Below, one piece after another: positions 25,689 through 33,651 of a DNA stretch of 64,000 nt. A model generated the notes under the pieces. The model saw only the letters and a list, made by a program, of their open reading frames with translations. It was not told the DNA's origin and did no database searches. Positions within the stretch are counted from its first letter, which is position 1. Each line of letters begins with the position of its first letter. The DNA is taken from the NCBI GenBank assembly GCA_947476485.1, contig CANJQU010000003.1, positions 1-64,000 of the forward strand. The letters are read 5' to 3'. Position numbers and translations under genes: made by a program. This DNA comes from Chitinophagaceae bacterium (GTDB lineage Bacteria > Bacteroidota > Bacteroidia > Chitinophagales > Chitinophagaceae).

Positions 25689-25964
25689 ATGCCCACAACC
25701 AAAGAACAATCCATAAAAGACCTCCGCCAGATACCCGGCGTAGGTGTATCTATTGCAAATGATCTGTGGAACATAGGGATAAAAAGTGTGAGCGAGTTAA
25801 AGGGTCTTGACCCGCAGGACGTATACGACAGGTCGAATGCTTATGCGGGTATGGTGCAGGACCGTTGCCTGCTGTATGTTTTCCGTTGCGCTGTTTACTA
25901 TGCCGATACGCCTGCCGGTGAGCGGGAAGCGGAGAAATTGAAATGGTGGAACTGGAAGGTTTAA
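25689..25964 (+). CDS. Helix-hairpin-helix protein of the Cdd1 (pathogenicity locus) family
   Basis: 91 residues. The N-terminal LRQIPGVGVSIANDLWNIGIKSVSELKG is a helix-hairpin-helix motif of the type that binds DNA backbone. The C-terminal half (CLLYVFRCAVYYADT, then EREAEKLKWWNWKV) matches the short Cdd1 family. The role is unknown; the family name comes from its first description, not from a virulence function. It stands alone, between the arsR-type operon terminator and the catalase gene on the opposite strand. Confidence 0.85.
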   Translation: MPTTKEQSIKDLRQIPGVGVSIANDLWNIGIKSVSELKGLDPQDVYDRSNAYAGMVQDRCLLYVFRCAVYYADTPAGEREAEKLKWWNWKV

Positions 25965-26101
25965 TGCGATCTCTTAGCTGTTGAGACCACGCCCCATTTT
26001 TCATTTTGGCGAATACCAAACCGCCGGACCTGTTTCAGGTGTCCGGCGGCTACTCAATCATAGTTTCAAATTATAACCATCGCCTGTATCGCGGCAAGAA
26101 A

Positions 26102-28246
26102 TTATGCCGGTACTTTTGATTCTTCTTCGCGTTCCCAGAATCTGTGTTTGGCTATGGCATCAATAAATTTTTTGGCATTGCCATCGGTTACTATTCCTTT
26201 GCCATCTTCAGTCATAGCTTTCTCATTGATATAACTGGCTTTCAGCAGCGGTATGCTCTCTTTATCAGCAGCAATAGCCTTACAGTGTTTATAGGCCTGA
26301 TTAATAAAATGTATAGCATCAGGCTCAGCAATCAGAGCTTTTATGCTTTCAGCGCCCCCGGGTATGTATACGGCATCAAATAAAACAGAAGCAGCATTGA
26401 GCAGGCTCTTGTCTACCGGTATCATTTTTCCGTTACTGCCTTTTATCTCGCCATGGTGCGGCGCTATTATCTTCACCTGTGCGCCTGCATTCAGTAATTT
26501 ATTTTTCATGCCAGTCAGCGCAACCCCGTCAACGCCATCTGCCGCCAACACCGCTATCTGTCGCGACTTGATGGTGTTTTTGACCGTATTGGCCATGCTG
26601 AGCGCGGCCGAAATATCTGTTGAGGGCACAACCTTCAGGGGTTGGTAGTCCGCAACTTTGCCATCTGCCGGTATGCTGTGATTTATTGGTTGTTCCGGCT
26701 TTTTGGGTACCTGCATGCCCAGTCCGTCGGCAACGCGTTTTGCCAATACTTTATCTACCAGCGACAGGATTCCGAGCATGCGCTCACGAATGGCGGGGAT
26801 CGTTACATTGCCCAGTTCGAATGTGAGTGCGTTTACCATATGGTTCTTTTCAACGTCGCTTTGGCTATTATAAAAAAGTGTTGCCTGGCTGAAATGATCA
26901 AAGAAACTTTTGCTGCGCCCGCGGATCTTCTTGCCATCTATCCGCTCTGTATATGATGTAAAGCCGCCATCAGCAGCTTTCGCCTGGAACGGGCAGCCGC
27001 CCCCTGTAGTGTTAGGGTGATAACTGGTTATGCCTTTGTTTATCTGTTGCCTCATGTGGCCATCGCGTTGGTTGTTGTGCACGGTGTTAATTGAGCGGTT
27101 AATAGGTATCTCGTGAAAGTTCGGGCTACCTAAACGTGAAAGCTGTGTATCAGTATAAGAAAAGAGCCGGCCCTGGAGCAATGGGTCGTTTGTGAAATCG
27201 ATGCCCGGTACCAGGTGGCCCGGGTGGAAAGCTACCTGTTCTGTCTCGGCAAAGAAATTATCGGGGTTACGGTTCAGGGTCATTTTGCCGATTCTTTGCA
27301 CCGGTACCAACTCTTCCGGCACCAGCTTTGTAGGGTCGAGAAGGTCGAAATCGAATTTGTGCTCATCGGCTTCGGGGATTATCTGCACACCAAATTCCCA
27401 TTCAGGAAAAGCTCCTGCTTCAATAGCCTCCCATAGATCACGGCGGTGAAAGTCGGGGTCCTTGCCTGATATCTGTTGTGCTTCGTCCAATGCTACCGAG
27501 TGAACGCCAAGCAAAGGCTTCCAATGAAATTTTACAAAGAAGGATTCATTCTTATCATTGATAAAACGGAAAGTGTGAACACCAAATCCCTCCATCATCC
27601 GCAAGCTTCGGGGAATGGCCCGGTCGCTCATCGCCCACATGATCATGTGGGTAGATTCGGGCATAAGCGATATAAAGTCCCAAAATGTGTCGTGCGCGCT
27701 TGCCGCCTGGGGAATTTCATTATGAGGCTCGGGCTTTACTGCATGTATGAGGTCAGGGAATTTCACTGCGTCCTGTATGAAGAACACCGGCATATTATTT
27801 CCAACGAGATCATAGTTTCCTTCCTGTGTGTAGAACTTTACTGAAAATCCGCGTACATCTCTTGCGAGGTCACTGGATCCCCTGGACCCGGCAACGGTTG
27901 AGAAGCGCACAAATACCGGCGTTTGTATAGTAGTATCATTGAGGAAAGCCGCCTTGGTGTATTTGCCCATTGGCGCGTATAACTGAAATATGCCGTGCGC
28001 TGCCGATCCCCTTGCATGTACAATACGCTCAGGAATGCGTTCATGATCGAAGTGTGTAATTTTTTCGCGAAGGATAAAATCTTCCAGGAGCGTTGCGCCC
28101 CTTTCTCCTGCTTTCAGTGAATTCTGGTCGTCATTGATCAGCAATCCCTGATTTGTAGTAAGCAATTCGCCCGCACCAATCTCCGTGTCAGGTGCAAGGT
28201 CAATGATCTTTGTACTCTCTTTTTTTGAGAATCCTTTTTTCGCCAT
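26102..28246 (-). CDS. katE: Large-subunit (clade 2) catalase with C-terminal DJ-1/PfpI-like domain
   Basis: 714 residues from the ATG at 28246 (MAKKGFSKKE); an open frame 46 codons longer is rejected because its extension looks non-coding. The catalase core has the heme-pocket blocks ERIVHARGSAAHG (essential His), VGNNMPVFFIQD (essential Asn) and RLFSYTDTQLSRLG (proximal Tyr). The last 150 residues form a flavodoxin-like domain (IAVLAADGVDGVAL, AVYIPGGAESI), as in E. coli HPII. It breaks down hydrogen peroxide in the cytoplasm. It is the last gene of a minus-strand stress block with the genes at 28411, 28626 and 29195, though a terminator separates it from them. Confidence 0.96.
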   Translation of the reverse strand: MAKKGFSKKESTKIIDLAPDTEIGAGELLTTNQGLLINDDQNSLKAGERGATLLEDFILREKITHFDHERIPERIVHARGSAAHGIFQLYAPMGKYTKAAFLNDTTIQTPVFVRFSTVAGSRGSSDLARDVRGFSVKFYTQEGNYDLVGNNMPVFFIQDAVKFPDLIHAVKPEPHNEIPQAASAHDTFWDFISLMPESTHMIMWAMSDRAIPRSLRMMEGFGVHTFRFINDKNESFFVKFHWKPLLGVHSVALDEAQQISGKDPDFHRRDLWEAIEAGAFPEWEFGVQIIPEADEHKFDFDLLDPTKLVPEELVPVQRIGKMTLNRNPDNFFAETEQVAFHPGHLVPGIDFTNDPLLQGRLFSYTDTQLSRLGSPNFHEIPINRSINTVHNNQRDGHMRQQINKGITSYHPNTTGGGCPFQAKAADGGFTSYTERIDGKKIRGRSKSFFDHFSQATLFYNSQSDVEKNHMVNALTFELGNVTIPAIRERMLGILSLVDKVLAKRVADGLGMQVPKKPEQPINHSIPADGKVADYQPLKVVPSTDISAALSMANTVKNTIKSRQIAVLAADGVDGVALTGMKNKLLNAGAQVKIIAPHHGEIKGSNGKMIPVDKSLLNAASVLFDAVYIPGGAESIKALIAEPDAIHFINQAYKHCKAIAADKESIPLLKASYINEKAMTEDGKGIVTDGNAKKFIDAIAKHRFWEREEESKVPA

Positions 28247-28362
28247 AATGCAGATTTTTAATTGGCACAGAAGCGCGCCAGAATAAGTGCACAGTAATTT
28301 TATGCCAACAATTTTATTGCTAATAAGCAGGGGCGACGTTTTTGTTAGCGGTTGGAAAAATA

Positions 28363-28392
28363 CAAGGGGTGCGCTTTTCAGCACACCCCTTG
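28363..28392 (-). terminator. Terminator after the small lipoprotein gene
   Basis: CAAGGGGTG at 28363-28371 pairs with CACCCCTTG at 28384-28392. On the minus strand it is followed by TGTATTTTT. It lies 18 nt past the stop of the lipoprotein gene. Confidence 0.75.
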
Positions 28393-28410
28393 CACAACAG
28401 TTGCGTTGCC

Positions 28411-28590
28411 TTATCGCTTAGTAGTATCGGTACTCACCGAGTTGGTTGCCGAATCTGTCTGGTTCTGTTTAATGACCATTGTGTCGTTGCTGTGCGTCAC
28501 ATTGTCCTGTTGGTTACTTGGGCCGGTTTGTCCGCAAGAGACCAAGCCTGTGACCAAGAGCAGCCCACATAGGAACTTCATATTTTTCAT
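28411..28590 (-). CDS. Small lipoprotein of unknown function
   Basis: 59 residues, short enough to be missed by length-filtered gene calls. ATG at 28590, TAA at 28411-28413. The N-terminus MKNMKFLCGLLLVTGLVSCG is a lipoprotein signal with lipobox LVSC (acylated Cys19). The mature part is a Gln/Asn/Ser/Thr/Asp-rich tail with no fold, ending DTTKR. It has its own terminator and lies 36 nt downstream of the glycine-zipper stress gene on the same strand, within a block of oxidative and general stress genes. A small outer-membrane or periplasmic lipoprotein induced by stress is a reasonable guess. Confidence 0.75.
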   Translation of the reverse strand: MKNMKFLCGLLLVTGLVSCGQTGPSNQQDNVTHSNDTMVIKQNQTDSATNSVSTDTTKR

Positions 28591-28625
28591 AATTGGTTTT
28601 TGTTGGGATGAATAATAATGTACTA

Positions 28626-29150
28626 TCAGCGATGCAGTTCGATCGCGTTGTTAGAACGCCAGTCGTTTTCGAAGTAGTCGGCATCGGCTGTATTACGGGC
28701 ATGTACCCCCATCACAATGTTGCCATCTTTCAGGCCCTGCTCATAAACTATTGCACGCTCTTTAGGTATTCCGGAACCTACCAGGGCACCTATGATGCCG
28801 CCGGTAACACCACCAGCGCCGGCACCCGCTAACGCAGCAGCTATAGGGCCTGCGATCACTATTCCCAGTCCGGGTATCAATAAAGTAGTGCCTATGGCAG
28901 CTACTGCACCAGCAATAGCGCCAAGTGTGCCACCGATTGCTGATCCAGCCCCGGCGCCTTCCATGGCTTTTGAGCCCAGATCGGTCTGGTGTACCTCTGT
29001 TGCAAAGTTCTTCTTGCGGGTGTCATCAGACATGATCAAGTGAATATCATTGTTGCTGTAGCCTTTCGCCTGAAGCGAGCTGTATGCGCGGTCTGCGCTA
29101 TCTTTGTCTTTGAACATTCCCGTTACGAGAATTTGATCCTGATTTTCCAT
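28626..29150 (-). CDS. General stress protein 17M-like protein with glycine-zipper domain
   Basis: 174 residues. The N-terminal ILVTGMFKDKDSADRAYSSLQAKGY with NDIHLIMSD is the 17M/YflT-type fold. A Gly/Ala-rich central part (SAIGGTLGAIAGAVAAIG, then GAGGVTGGIIGALVGSGIP) is a glycine zipper likely to insert in or cross a membrane. The C-terminal EQGLKDGNIVMGVHA completes a second ferredoxin-like half. Such proteins are induced by osmotic or other general stress. The neighbours (catalase, DUF892) support a stress role. Confidence 0.85.
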   Translation of the reverse strand: MENQDQILVTGMFKDKDSADRAYSSLQAKGYSNNDIHLIMSDDTRKKNFATEVHQTDLGSKAMEGAGAGSAIGGTLGAIAGAVAAIGTTLLIPGLGIVIAGPIAAALAGAGAGGVTGGIIGALVGSGIPKERAIVYEQGLKDGNIVMGVHARNTADADYFENDWRSNNAIELHR

Positions 29151-29194
29151 GGTTTTTGTTATTTGGTTTTTATTAGTGAAATTTTTTCCTTGCT

Positions 29195-29770
29195 TTATTG
29201 TTCTTCTCCTTCTTCTTCTTCACTCGCCTCATGGTTAATATTGTTTTCGGCAACTTCAGTGAGCAGTGTATCGGCTTCTTTTTCTTCTTCCAACGTAGTG
29301 TGGAGTATTTCGGCGATGTCATCGCGACCGAGGGTACGGGCCAGTTGAGCTAGACCGCCATAGGTGGCAATTTCATAGTGCTCAACTTTCTGTGCGGCCA
29401 GTATCAACCCGACATCCCTGGTTGCGGTGCCGGCTTCGGTTTCTTCGATAATACCATCTCCTTCCTTTGTGAGACCTTCCATGGCATCGCATTTCTTAGC
29501 CTGGGCCTTTTTACCCAGCAGCTCAAAAACCTGCTCGAGCCTTGTTACATGGGTTTTGGTAGCTTCCAGGTGATCCGCGAAAGCTTGTTGCAATTCAGCG
29601 GCCGTGGCCGCTTTCTTCATTTTCGGCAACGTTTTTACCAGGTGTTTCTCTGCCCAGTAAATATCTTTTATCTCACCTAAAAAGAATTCTTCAAGCATAG
29701 AATCCGGTTGAGACGAGGGCTTCGTTTTGCCGGCTTTTGCCGGCGCTTTCTGTTTCGTTGTCTGTTTCAT
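29195..29770 (-). CDS. DUF892 (YciE-type) ferritin-like protein
   Basis: 191 residues. A basic, Ala/Lys-rich N-terminal tail of 20 residues precedes a four-helix DUF892 domain. That domain has LEEFFLGEIKDIYWAEKHLVKTLPKM, ADHLEATKTHVTRLEQVFELL, AAQKVEHYEIATYGGL and LHTTLEEEKEADTLL (each shown in part). Glu and His residues at the expected positions (E..H, E..H in successive helices) could bind a di-iron site. The C-terminus is a poly-Glu tail. These proteins are induced by stress in enterobacteria; their activity is not well established. First gene of the minus-strand stress block. Confidence 0.9.
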   Translation of the reverse strand: MKQTTKQKAPAKAGKTKPSSQPDSMLEEFFLGEIKDIYWAEKHLVKTLPKMKKAATAAELQQAFADHLEATKTHVTRLEQVFELLGKKAQAKKCDAMEGLTKEGDGIIEETEAGTATRDVGLILAAQKVEHYEIATYGGLAQLARTLGRDDIAEILHTTLEEEKEADTLLTEVAENNINHEASEEEEGEEQ

Positions 29771-30023
29771 AATTGTTTGTTTTTTTATTTTTATTAAACA
29801 CCACTCAAGTAAATATCATGCCAATTTAAATATGCGAAAAGGCTATGTGTTTGCCAGGGAAAATCGGGCAGAATATTTGCCATTGCACGGAATACGCGGT
29901 CGATCTTAATTGGGGAAAATGGCTCCACTATATCGGAGAAACTATATTAACCACTTAAATATAAACTGCGTCCTAACATCGTGGGACATTTGCGCGTCAA
30001 TGGTAGAAACAAGATGTGAATCC

Positions 30024-30515
30024 ATGAGCGTGAAGAACCTGTTTATTTCGATCTCAGTGGCTGCGGCGGCCCTCTCCGGTTGCTGTAAGAACAAGAACAA
30101 TGCTGCATCAGCATTGCTATCTCCATCGTCGTATTATATGTCGGCCAGTATTACGAAAGCAGGAAGCAACACCAAATTCTCGGCACAGACATCTTTTTAT
30201 GTTACTGCTGTAAAAAGCGGCGATGACTGCGTGATCTCGGGCAGCGACACCTCGGGGAAGGTGGTTGTTGCGAATTTTACGTTCACCATCCACAAATTTA
30301 CGGGTACGAAAACTTATGTTTTTGATAGCGCGGCCACTAGTCATGGCGATTATGAAACTAACGGTATTGCCTATACACAAACTGCTTTTTCCCATTGCCA
30401 GATCAGCATAAGCAATATATCGGGCAAGAACATATCAGGGACGTTTAACGGCACGCTGACCGATGGTTCGGTGGTTTCCGATGGTAAATTTACTGCATTA
30501 GGCAAAGGATTTTGA
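30024..30515 (+). CDS. Small lipoprotein, paralogue of the one at 33147
   Basis: 163 residues from the ATG at 30024 (MSVKNLFISISVAAAALSGC), a lipoprotein signal with Cys at residue 20. The upstream open frame from 29910 is rejected as non-coding. The mature domain is beta-rich (SYYMSASITKAGSNTKFSA) and ends ISGTFNGTLTDGSVVSDGKF. The latter closely resembles the end of the lipoprotein encoded at 33147-33593. Both look like one Bacteroidota lipoprotein family that I know only as conserved hypothetical. The 253-bp gap upstream holds no clear promoter. Confidence 0.75.
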   Translation: MSVKNLFISISVAAAALSGCCKNKNNAASALLSPSSYYMSASITKAGSNTKFSAQTSFYVTAVKSGDDCVISGSDTSGKVVVANFTFTIHKFTGTKTYVFDSAATSHGDYETNGIAYTQTAFSHCQISISNISGKNISGTFNGTLTDGSVVSDGKFTALGKGF

Positions 30516-30557
30516 AAACCGGTAACCGCACCTGGGAAAGAATATTATTGAAGAACC

Positions 30558-32594
30558 ATGAATCGTATAAGGGTCATCTTTTTACTGTGTAGTCTTTTTA
30601 GTACAACCGCTCACGCGCAGGGGTGGAAATGGGGCAGGGGTACCACAGGCAACGATGTTAAGTCATGGCCGGTAGCTACCGACCAGGCGGGCAATGTGTT
30701 TGTAGCAGGTGTGTCATCGGGCCAGATATCTTTTGAGTACTACGGCTTGCCGTTTGCCAGTGGTGGCGATCTGTGTGAAGTGGCAAAATATGATAACTAT
30801 GGTCATTTTCTGTGGGCGAGGAGCACACCAAACGGTTCGCATTCGTTCCTGATAAATATTACCACCGACAAAGCAGGCAATTGCTACTTAATGGGCTGGA
30901 TGCTGGATTCGACTATGCAGATCGGGCAGTTCACGCTTGTGAATACTGCATATCCATTTGCCCAGTATTTTATTGCTAAATATGACCCGACCGGAAATGT
31001 GAAGTGGGTGAACAGCGGCGGCGGAAGGGCTGGTATCAACGAGGCTCCCCCGGTAATATTTACGGGTGGCGGTATTGCAAGGATGTTTGGCCTGGGAGGA
31101 ATAACCGCGGGCGGTAATGGGGAGCTTTACGTGGCAACTTGTTTCAATTTGCCTGCAGTTGTGGCAGGGAGCTTCATTCTGACCAATAAAGATGCTACGG
31201 GGACAACTGACGATATTATGCTGGTGAAGTATGATTCAAGTGGTAATGTTTCCTGGGCAAAAAGCGCAGGCGGAGCAGGTGACGACATTCCGTTCGGCAT
31301 TGCGGTAACTCCTGCCGGAAGTATTTACATAGCGGGGATGTTCAATTCTGATTCGGTTGCATTTGGCCCTTCCGCGATATACGATACCGCGACCGGGCCA
31401 CAGAAGTGGAACGGATTCATAGCCCGGTATACTGCTTCAGGTACACCCTTATGGGCTAGTGGCAGTGGTGGTACTGGTATGGTATATGCCAGCGGGATAG
31501 CATGTGATGAGCACAATAATGTTTATTTAACCGGTGGCATGGCCGAAGACAGGATATTTTTTGCCGGGGCATATATCGAAAATCCATATCCGGGCAGACC
31601 TGTCCAGTATCTTATCAAAATTGACGGGCTCAATAGTGTCGCCTGGGCCAGAACCATGGGCTCTCCAACCGGCGGCAATGTATGGGGATACGGTGTTGCG
31701 GTGTCCCCGATGAACCATGTTTGGGTGAGCGGCGCATTTAGTGACATGGTGATGCTGAACGACCGTAATTTGCGCGTTCCTTCTGCCAGTGCAGACCCCG
31801 TGTTCATCGCTGGTTTTGATACTTTGGGCAATGACAATTTTGGTGATGTACTTCAAAGCGGATCTGCCCACCAGGCCGGAATTGCCTGCGATGTTAAGGG
31901 CAATGTGTTCCTCTGCTCCGATTACAAACACCCGGTTTCGCCGTTTGTAATTGCCAACAATGTGCTGGCAACCGTAGTGACAAATGAATCATGGCAATAC
32001 CTGGCAAAATATACTTTTAGATCATCGGGAGCCGGGCATGGTGGAGGACCTGACGGTTACGGAGGTTCTGAAGGTTCTGAAGATGGTGCGTATACCCACT
32101 ATATTGAGGAAGATACGCTTATGTGCCCCGAAGATATTATGGTGCTTACGGCACCGCGTGGATACAGCCTTTATACATGGAATGACGGAAGTTCAGACAC
32201 GGTTCTTAGTATAACCAGTGGCGGCGTTTATACCGTAAAGGCCCTTGGTAACAGCGATGTTGCCGTCTTTGAAACGTTCACGGTGAAGACTGACAGCGGG
32301 ATATGCAACTGCCTCGCAATCATTCCTAATGCGTTCACACCAAATGGTGATGGATCGAATGACAGGTTCGGACCTATCTTTGAACGTGGGTGTAATTTAG
32401 ACCACTATTTATTTTCGATCTACAACAGGTGGGGGCAATGTGTGTTTTATACTCAAAACCCTTATAGTAAATGGGATGGTACGTTTAACGGTACCGCTGC
32501 AGATATGGACGTTTATATGTTCTATCTCGATTATTCAACAAATCCCAACTATCCACATCATAAAAAGAATGGAGACCTGACGCTCGTGAGGTGA
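30558..32594 (+). CDS. Secreted SBBP-like repeat protein with T9SS type B (gliding-motility C-terminal) sorting domain
   Basis: 678 residues with a signal peptide (to STTAHAQ, residue 21). About seven beta-propeller-type repeats of the SBBP kind follow. Their motifs are VATDQAGNVFVAG, TTDKAGNCYLMG, IAVTPAGSIYIAG, IACDEHNNVYLTGG and IACDVKGNVFLCSD. A Gly-rich linker follows near residue 495, then a short beta domain. The end is a CHU_C/T9SS type B domain: NAFTPNGDGSNDRFGP, then IYNRWGQCVFYT, KWDGTFNG and a final LTLVR. Exported through T9SS to the surface. The function of the propeller is unknown. It starts 42 nt after the lipoprotein gene and may be co-transcribed with it. Confidence 0.9.
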   Translation: MNRIRVIFLLCSLFSTTAHAQGWKWGRGTTGNDVKSWPVATDQAGNVFVAGVSSGQISFEYYGLPFASGGDLCEVAKYDNYGHFLWARSTPNGSHSFLINITTDKAGNCYLMGWMLDSTMQIGQFTLVNTAYPFAQYFIAKYDPTGNVKWVNSGGGRAGINEAPPVIFTGGGIARMFGLGGITAGGNGELYVATCFNLPAVVAGSFILTNKDATGTTDDIMLVKYDSSGNVSWAKSAGGAGDDIPFGIAVTPAGSIYIAGMFNSDSVAFGPSAIYDTATGPQKWNGFIARYTASGTPLWASGSGGTGMVYASGIACDEHNNVYLTGGMAEDRIFFAGAYIENPYPGRPVQYLIKIDGLNSVAWARTMGSPTGGNVWGYGVAVSPMNHVWVSGAFSDMVMLNDRNLRVPSASADPVFIAGFDTLGNDNFGDVLQSGSAHQAGIACDVKGNVFLCSDYKHPVSPFVIANNVLATVVTNESWQYLAKYTFRSSGAGHGGGPDGYGGSEGSEDGAYTHYIEEDTLMCPEDIMVLTAPRGYSLYTWNDGSSDTVLSITSGGVYTVKALGNSDVAVFETFTVKTDSGICNCLAIIPNAFTPNGDGSNDRFGPIFERGCNLDHYLFSIYNRWGQCVFYTQNPYSKWDGTFNGTAADMDVYMFYLDYSTNPNYPHHKKNGDLTLVR

Positions 32595-32598
32595 TCGT

Positions 32599-33071
32599 TT
32601 AATTGTCTTCTGACGATACCATTTTTTTTACCAGCGCTACCTGGCCCAAATGGTAATGCGTGTGTTCCAGCAGCCCATGCAGGTTCCGGAAGTAGTTGCC
32701 GTATTTTTCATTTGTGAACGTCTCATTGAGCATGCTGTCAGGCAGTTGCTCTATGAGGGCGGCCGCGGTTTCTGCTTCCGTCCATACCCGGTTTAGCAGA
32801 TCGTCCCAGTCTTGCTGAGAGCGTATAGGCGGGAGATCAAAACTGTATTTATCGTGGGCATTAAGCGCCTCGCCCTGCAGCACTTTGAGTATGGCGCTCA
32901 CATAGTAGTTCATGTGGTATACAAGCTTGGCAATCGTATTGAACGAATGCACCTGCTGTTCGCCTGTTCCCAGGTAACACCTGCAAGAATGTCCTTAAGA
33001 TTGGAGCCTGTCCAGTTCCCGCCAAAATGGACTTCTCTCAGATGCTTCGCGATTTGTTGGGTGTTAGTCAT
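32599..33071 (-). pseudogene. DinB-family (DUF1572-like) protein gene interrupted by a frameshift
   Basis: From the ATG at 33071 the frame reads MTNTQQIAKHLREVHFGGNW, continues through DILAGVTWEQA and then runs out of register. From about 32962 the next frame continues with EQQVHSFNTIAKLVYHMNYY and on to a normal end (GQVALVKKM). Joining the frames after Ala in WEQA gives one continuous DinB-like four-helix protein of about 157 residues, with the His residues of the metal site (VYHMNYY, HTHYHLGQ). One missing base at about 32962-32963 explains the break. It may be a real mutation or a sequencing error. Without repair only the 3' part is translatable, from a GTG. Confidence 0.8.
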
Positions 33072-33082
33072 ACTTAGCGTTT

Positions 33083-33122
33083 AATAAGTGTCCCACGGTT
33101 CAAAAGGCGTGGGACACTTATT
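33083..33122 (-). terminator. Long hairpin after the lipoprotein gene, probable terminator
   Basis: A 15-bp perfect stem (AATAAGTGTCCCACG at 33083-33097 with CGTGGGACACTTATT at 33108-33122) and a 10-nt loop. It lies between the lipoprotein stop and the DinB-family start. The U-tract on the minus strand is weak. Confidence 0.65.
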
Positions 33123-33146
33123 TGCTAAGTTACTTATTCCCGATTA

Positions 33147-33593
33147 TTATGGGATCTTAGCAGTGAATTTTCCGCCGGTAACCGTTGTCCCGTCCGTACA
33201 TGTGAAGTTAAATGTGCCCGCAATGCTAACCCCCGCCACTATTGACGTGATCGTGACTGTGCCACTCTTCGACATTTTATAGTTACCCGAGGAGATAAAA
33301 TATTCAGCGAAATGGCCTGTAGTTATGCTGTCCAGCGTGTACGACCCAGTAGTGAGATTATTGGATGCGATGCCGATCGTAATACTCCTGCCGCCAGTTG
33401 CCTGTCCGGTAAAAAAGTAACTGGTAAAATTTGAACTTTCAAGGCAGTCAGAAGTGCTGAAGGCAGTGCCTCCCGCTGTAGCAGTCATGCTATAAGTAGT
33501 GGCAGCATTGGAGTTGCTGTTGTTTTTCTTGCACCCGGTCGTTGTTGCAAGGCATAGCAACGCAATCGCCGGAAGGGTTAATAGTTTTTTCAT
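33147..33593 (-). CDS. Small lipoprotein, paralogue of the one at 30024
   Basis: 148 residues. Lipoprotein signal MKKLLTLPAIALLCLATTTGC with acylated Cys at 21, then an Asn/Ser linker and a beta-rich domain (TYSMTATAGGTAFSTSDC, given in part). The C-terminus IAGTFNFTCTDGTTVTGGKF aligns with the end of the protein encoded at 30024-30515, and the two genes lie within 3 kb, so they probably arose by duplication. Likely on the inner face of the outer membrane. Followed by a 15-bp hairpin. Confidence 0.78.
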   Translation of the reverse strand: MKKLLTLPAIALLCLATTTGCKKNNSNSNAATTYSMTATAGGTAFSTSDCLESSNFTSYFFTGQATGGRSITIGIASNNLTTGSYTLDSITTGHFAEYFISSGNYKMSKSGTVTITSIVAGVSIAGTFNFTCTDGTTVTGGKFTAKIP

Positions 33594-33651
33594 ATATACA
33601 GTTGTTTCGCCAAAAGTATGTTATGAACGCCAGCAAATAAAGCATGCAGAA

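Noticed and set aside
28247-28384. 46-residue N-terminal extension of the catalase
   Set aside because: The extension lacks coding character, and the internal ATG gives the normal clade 2 catalase start.
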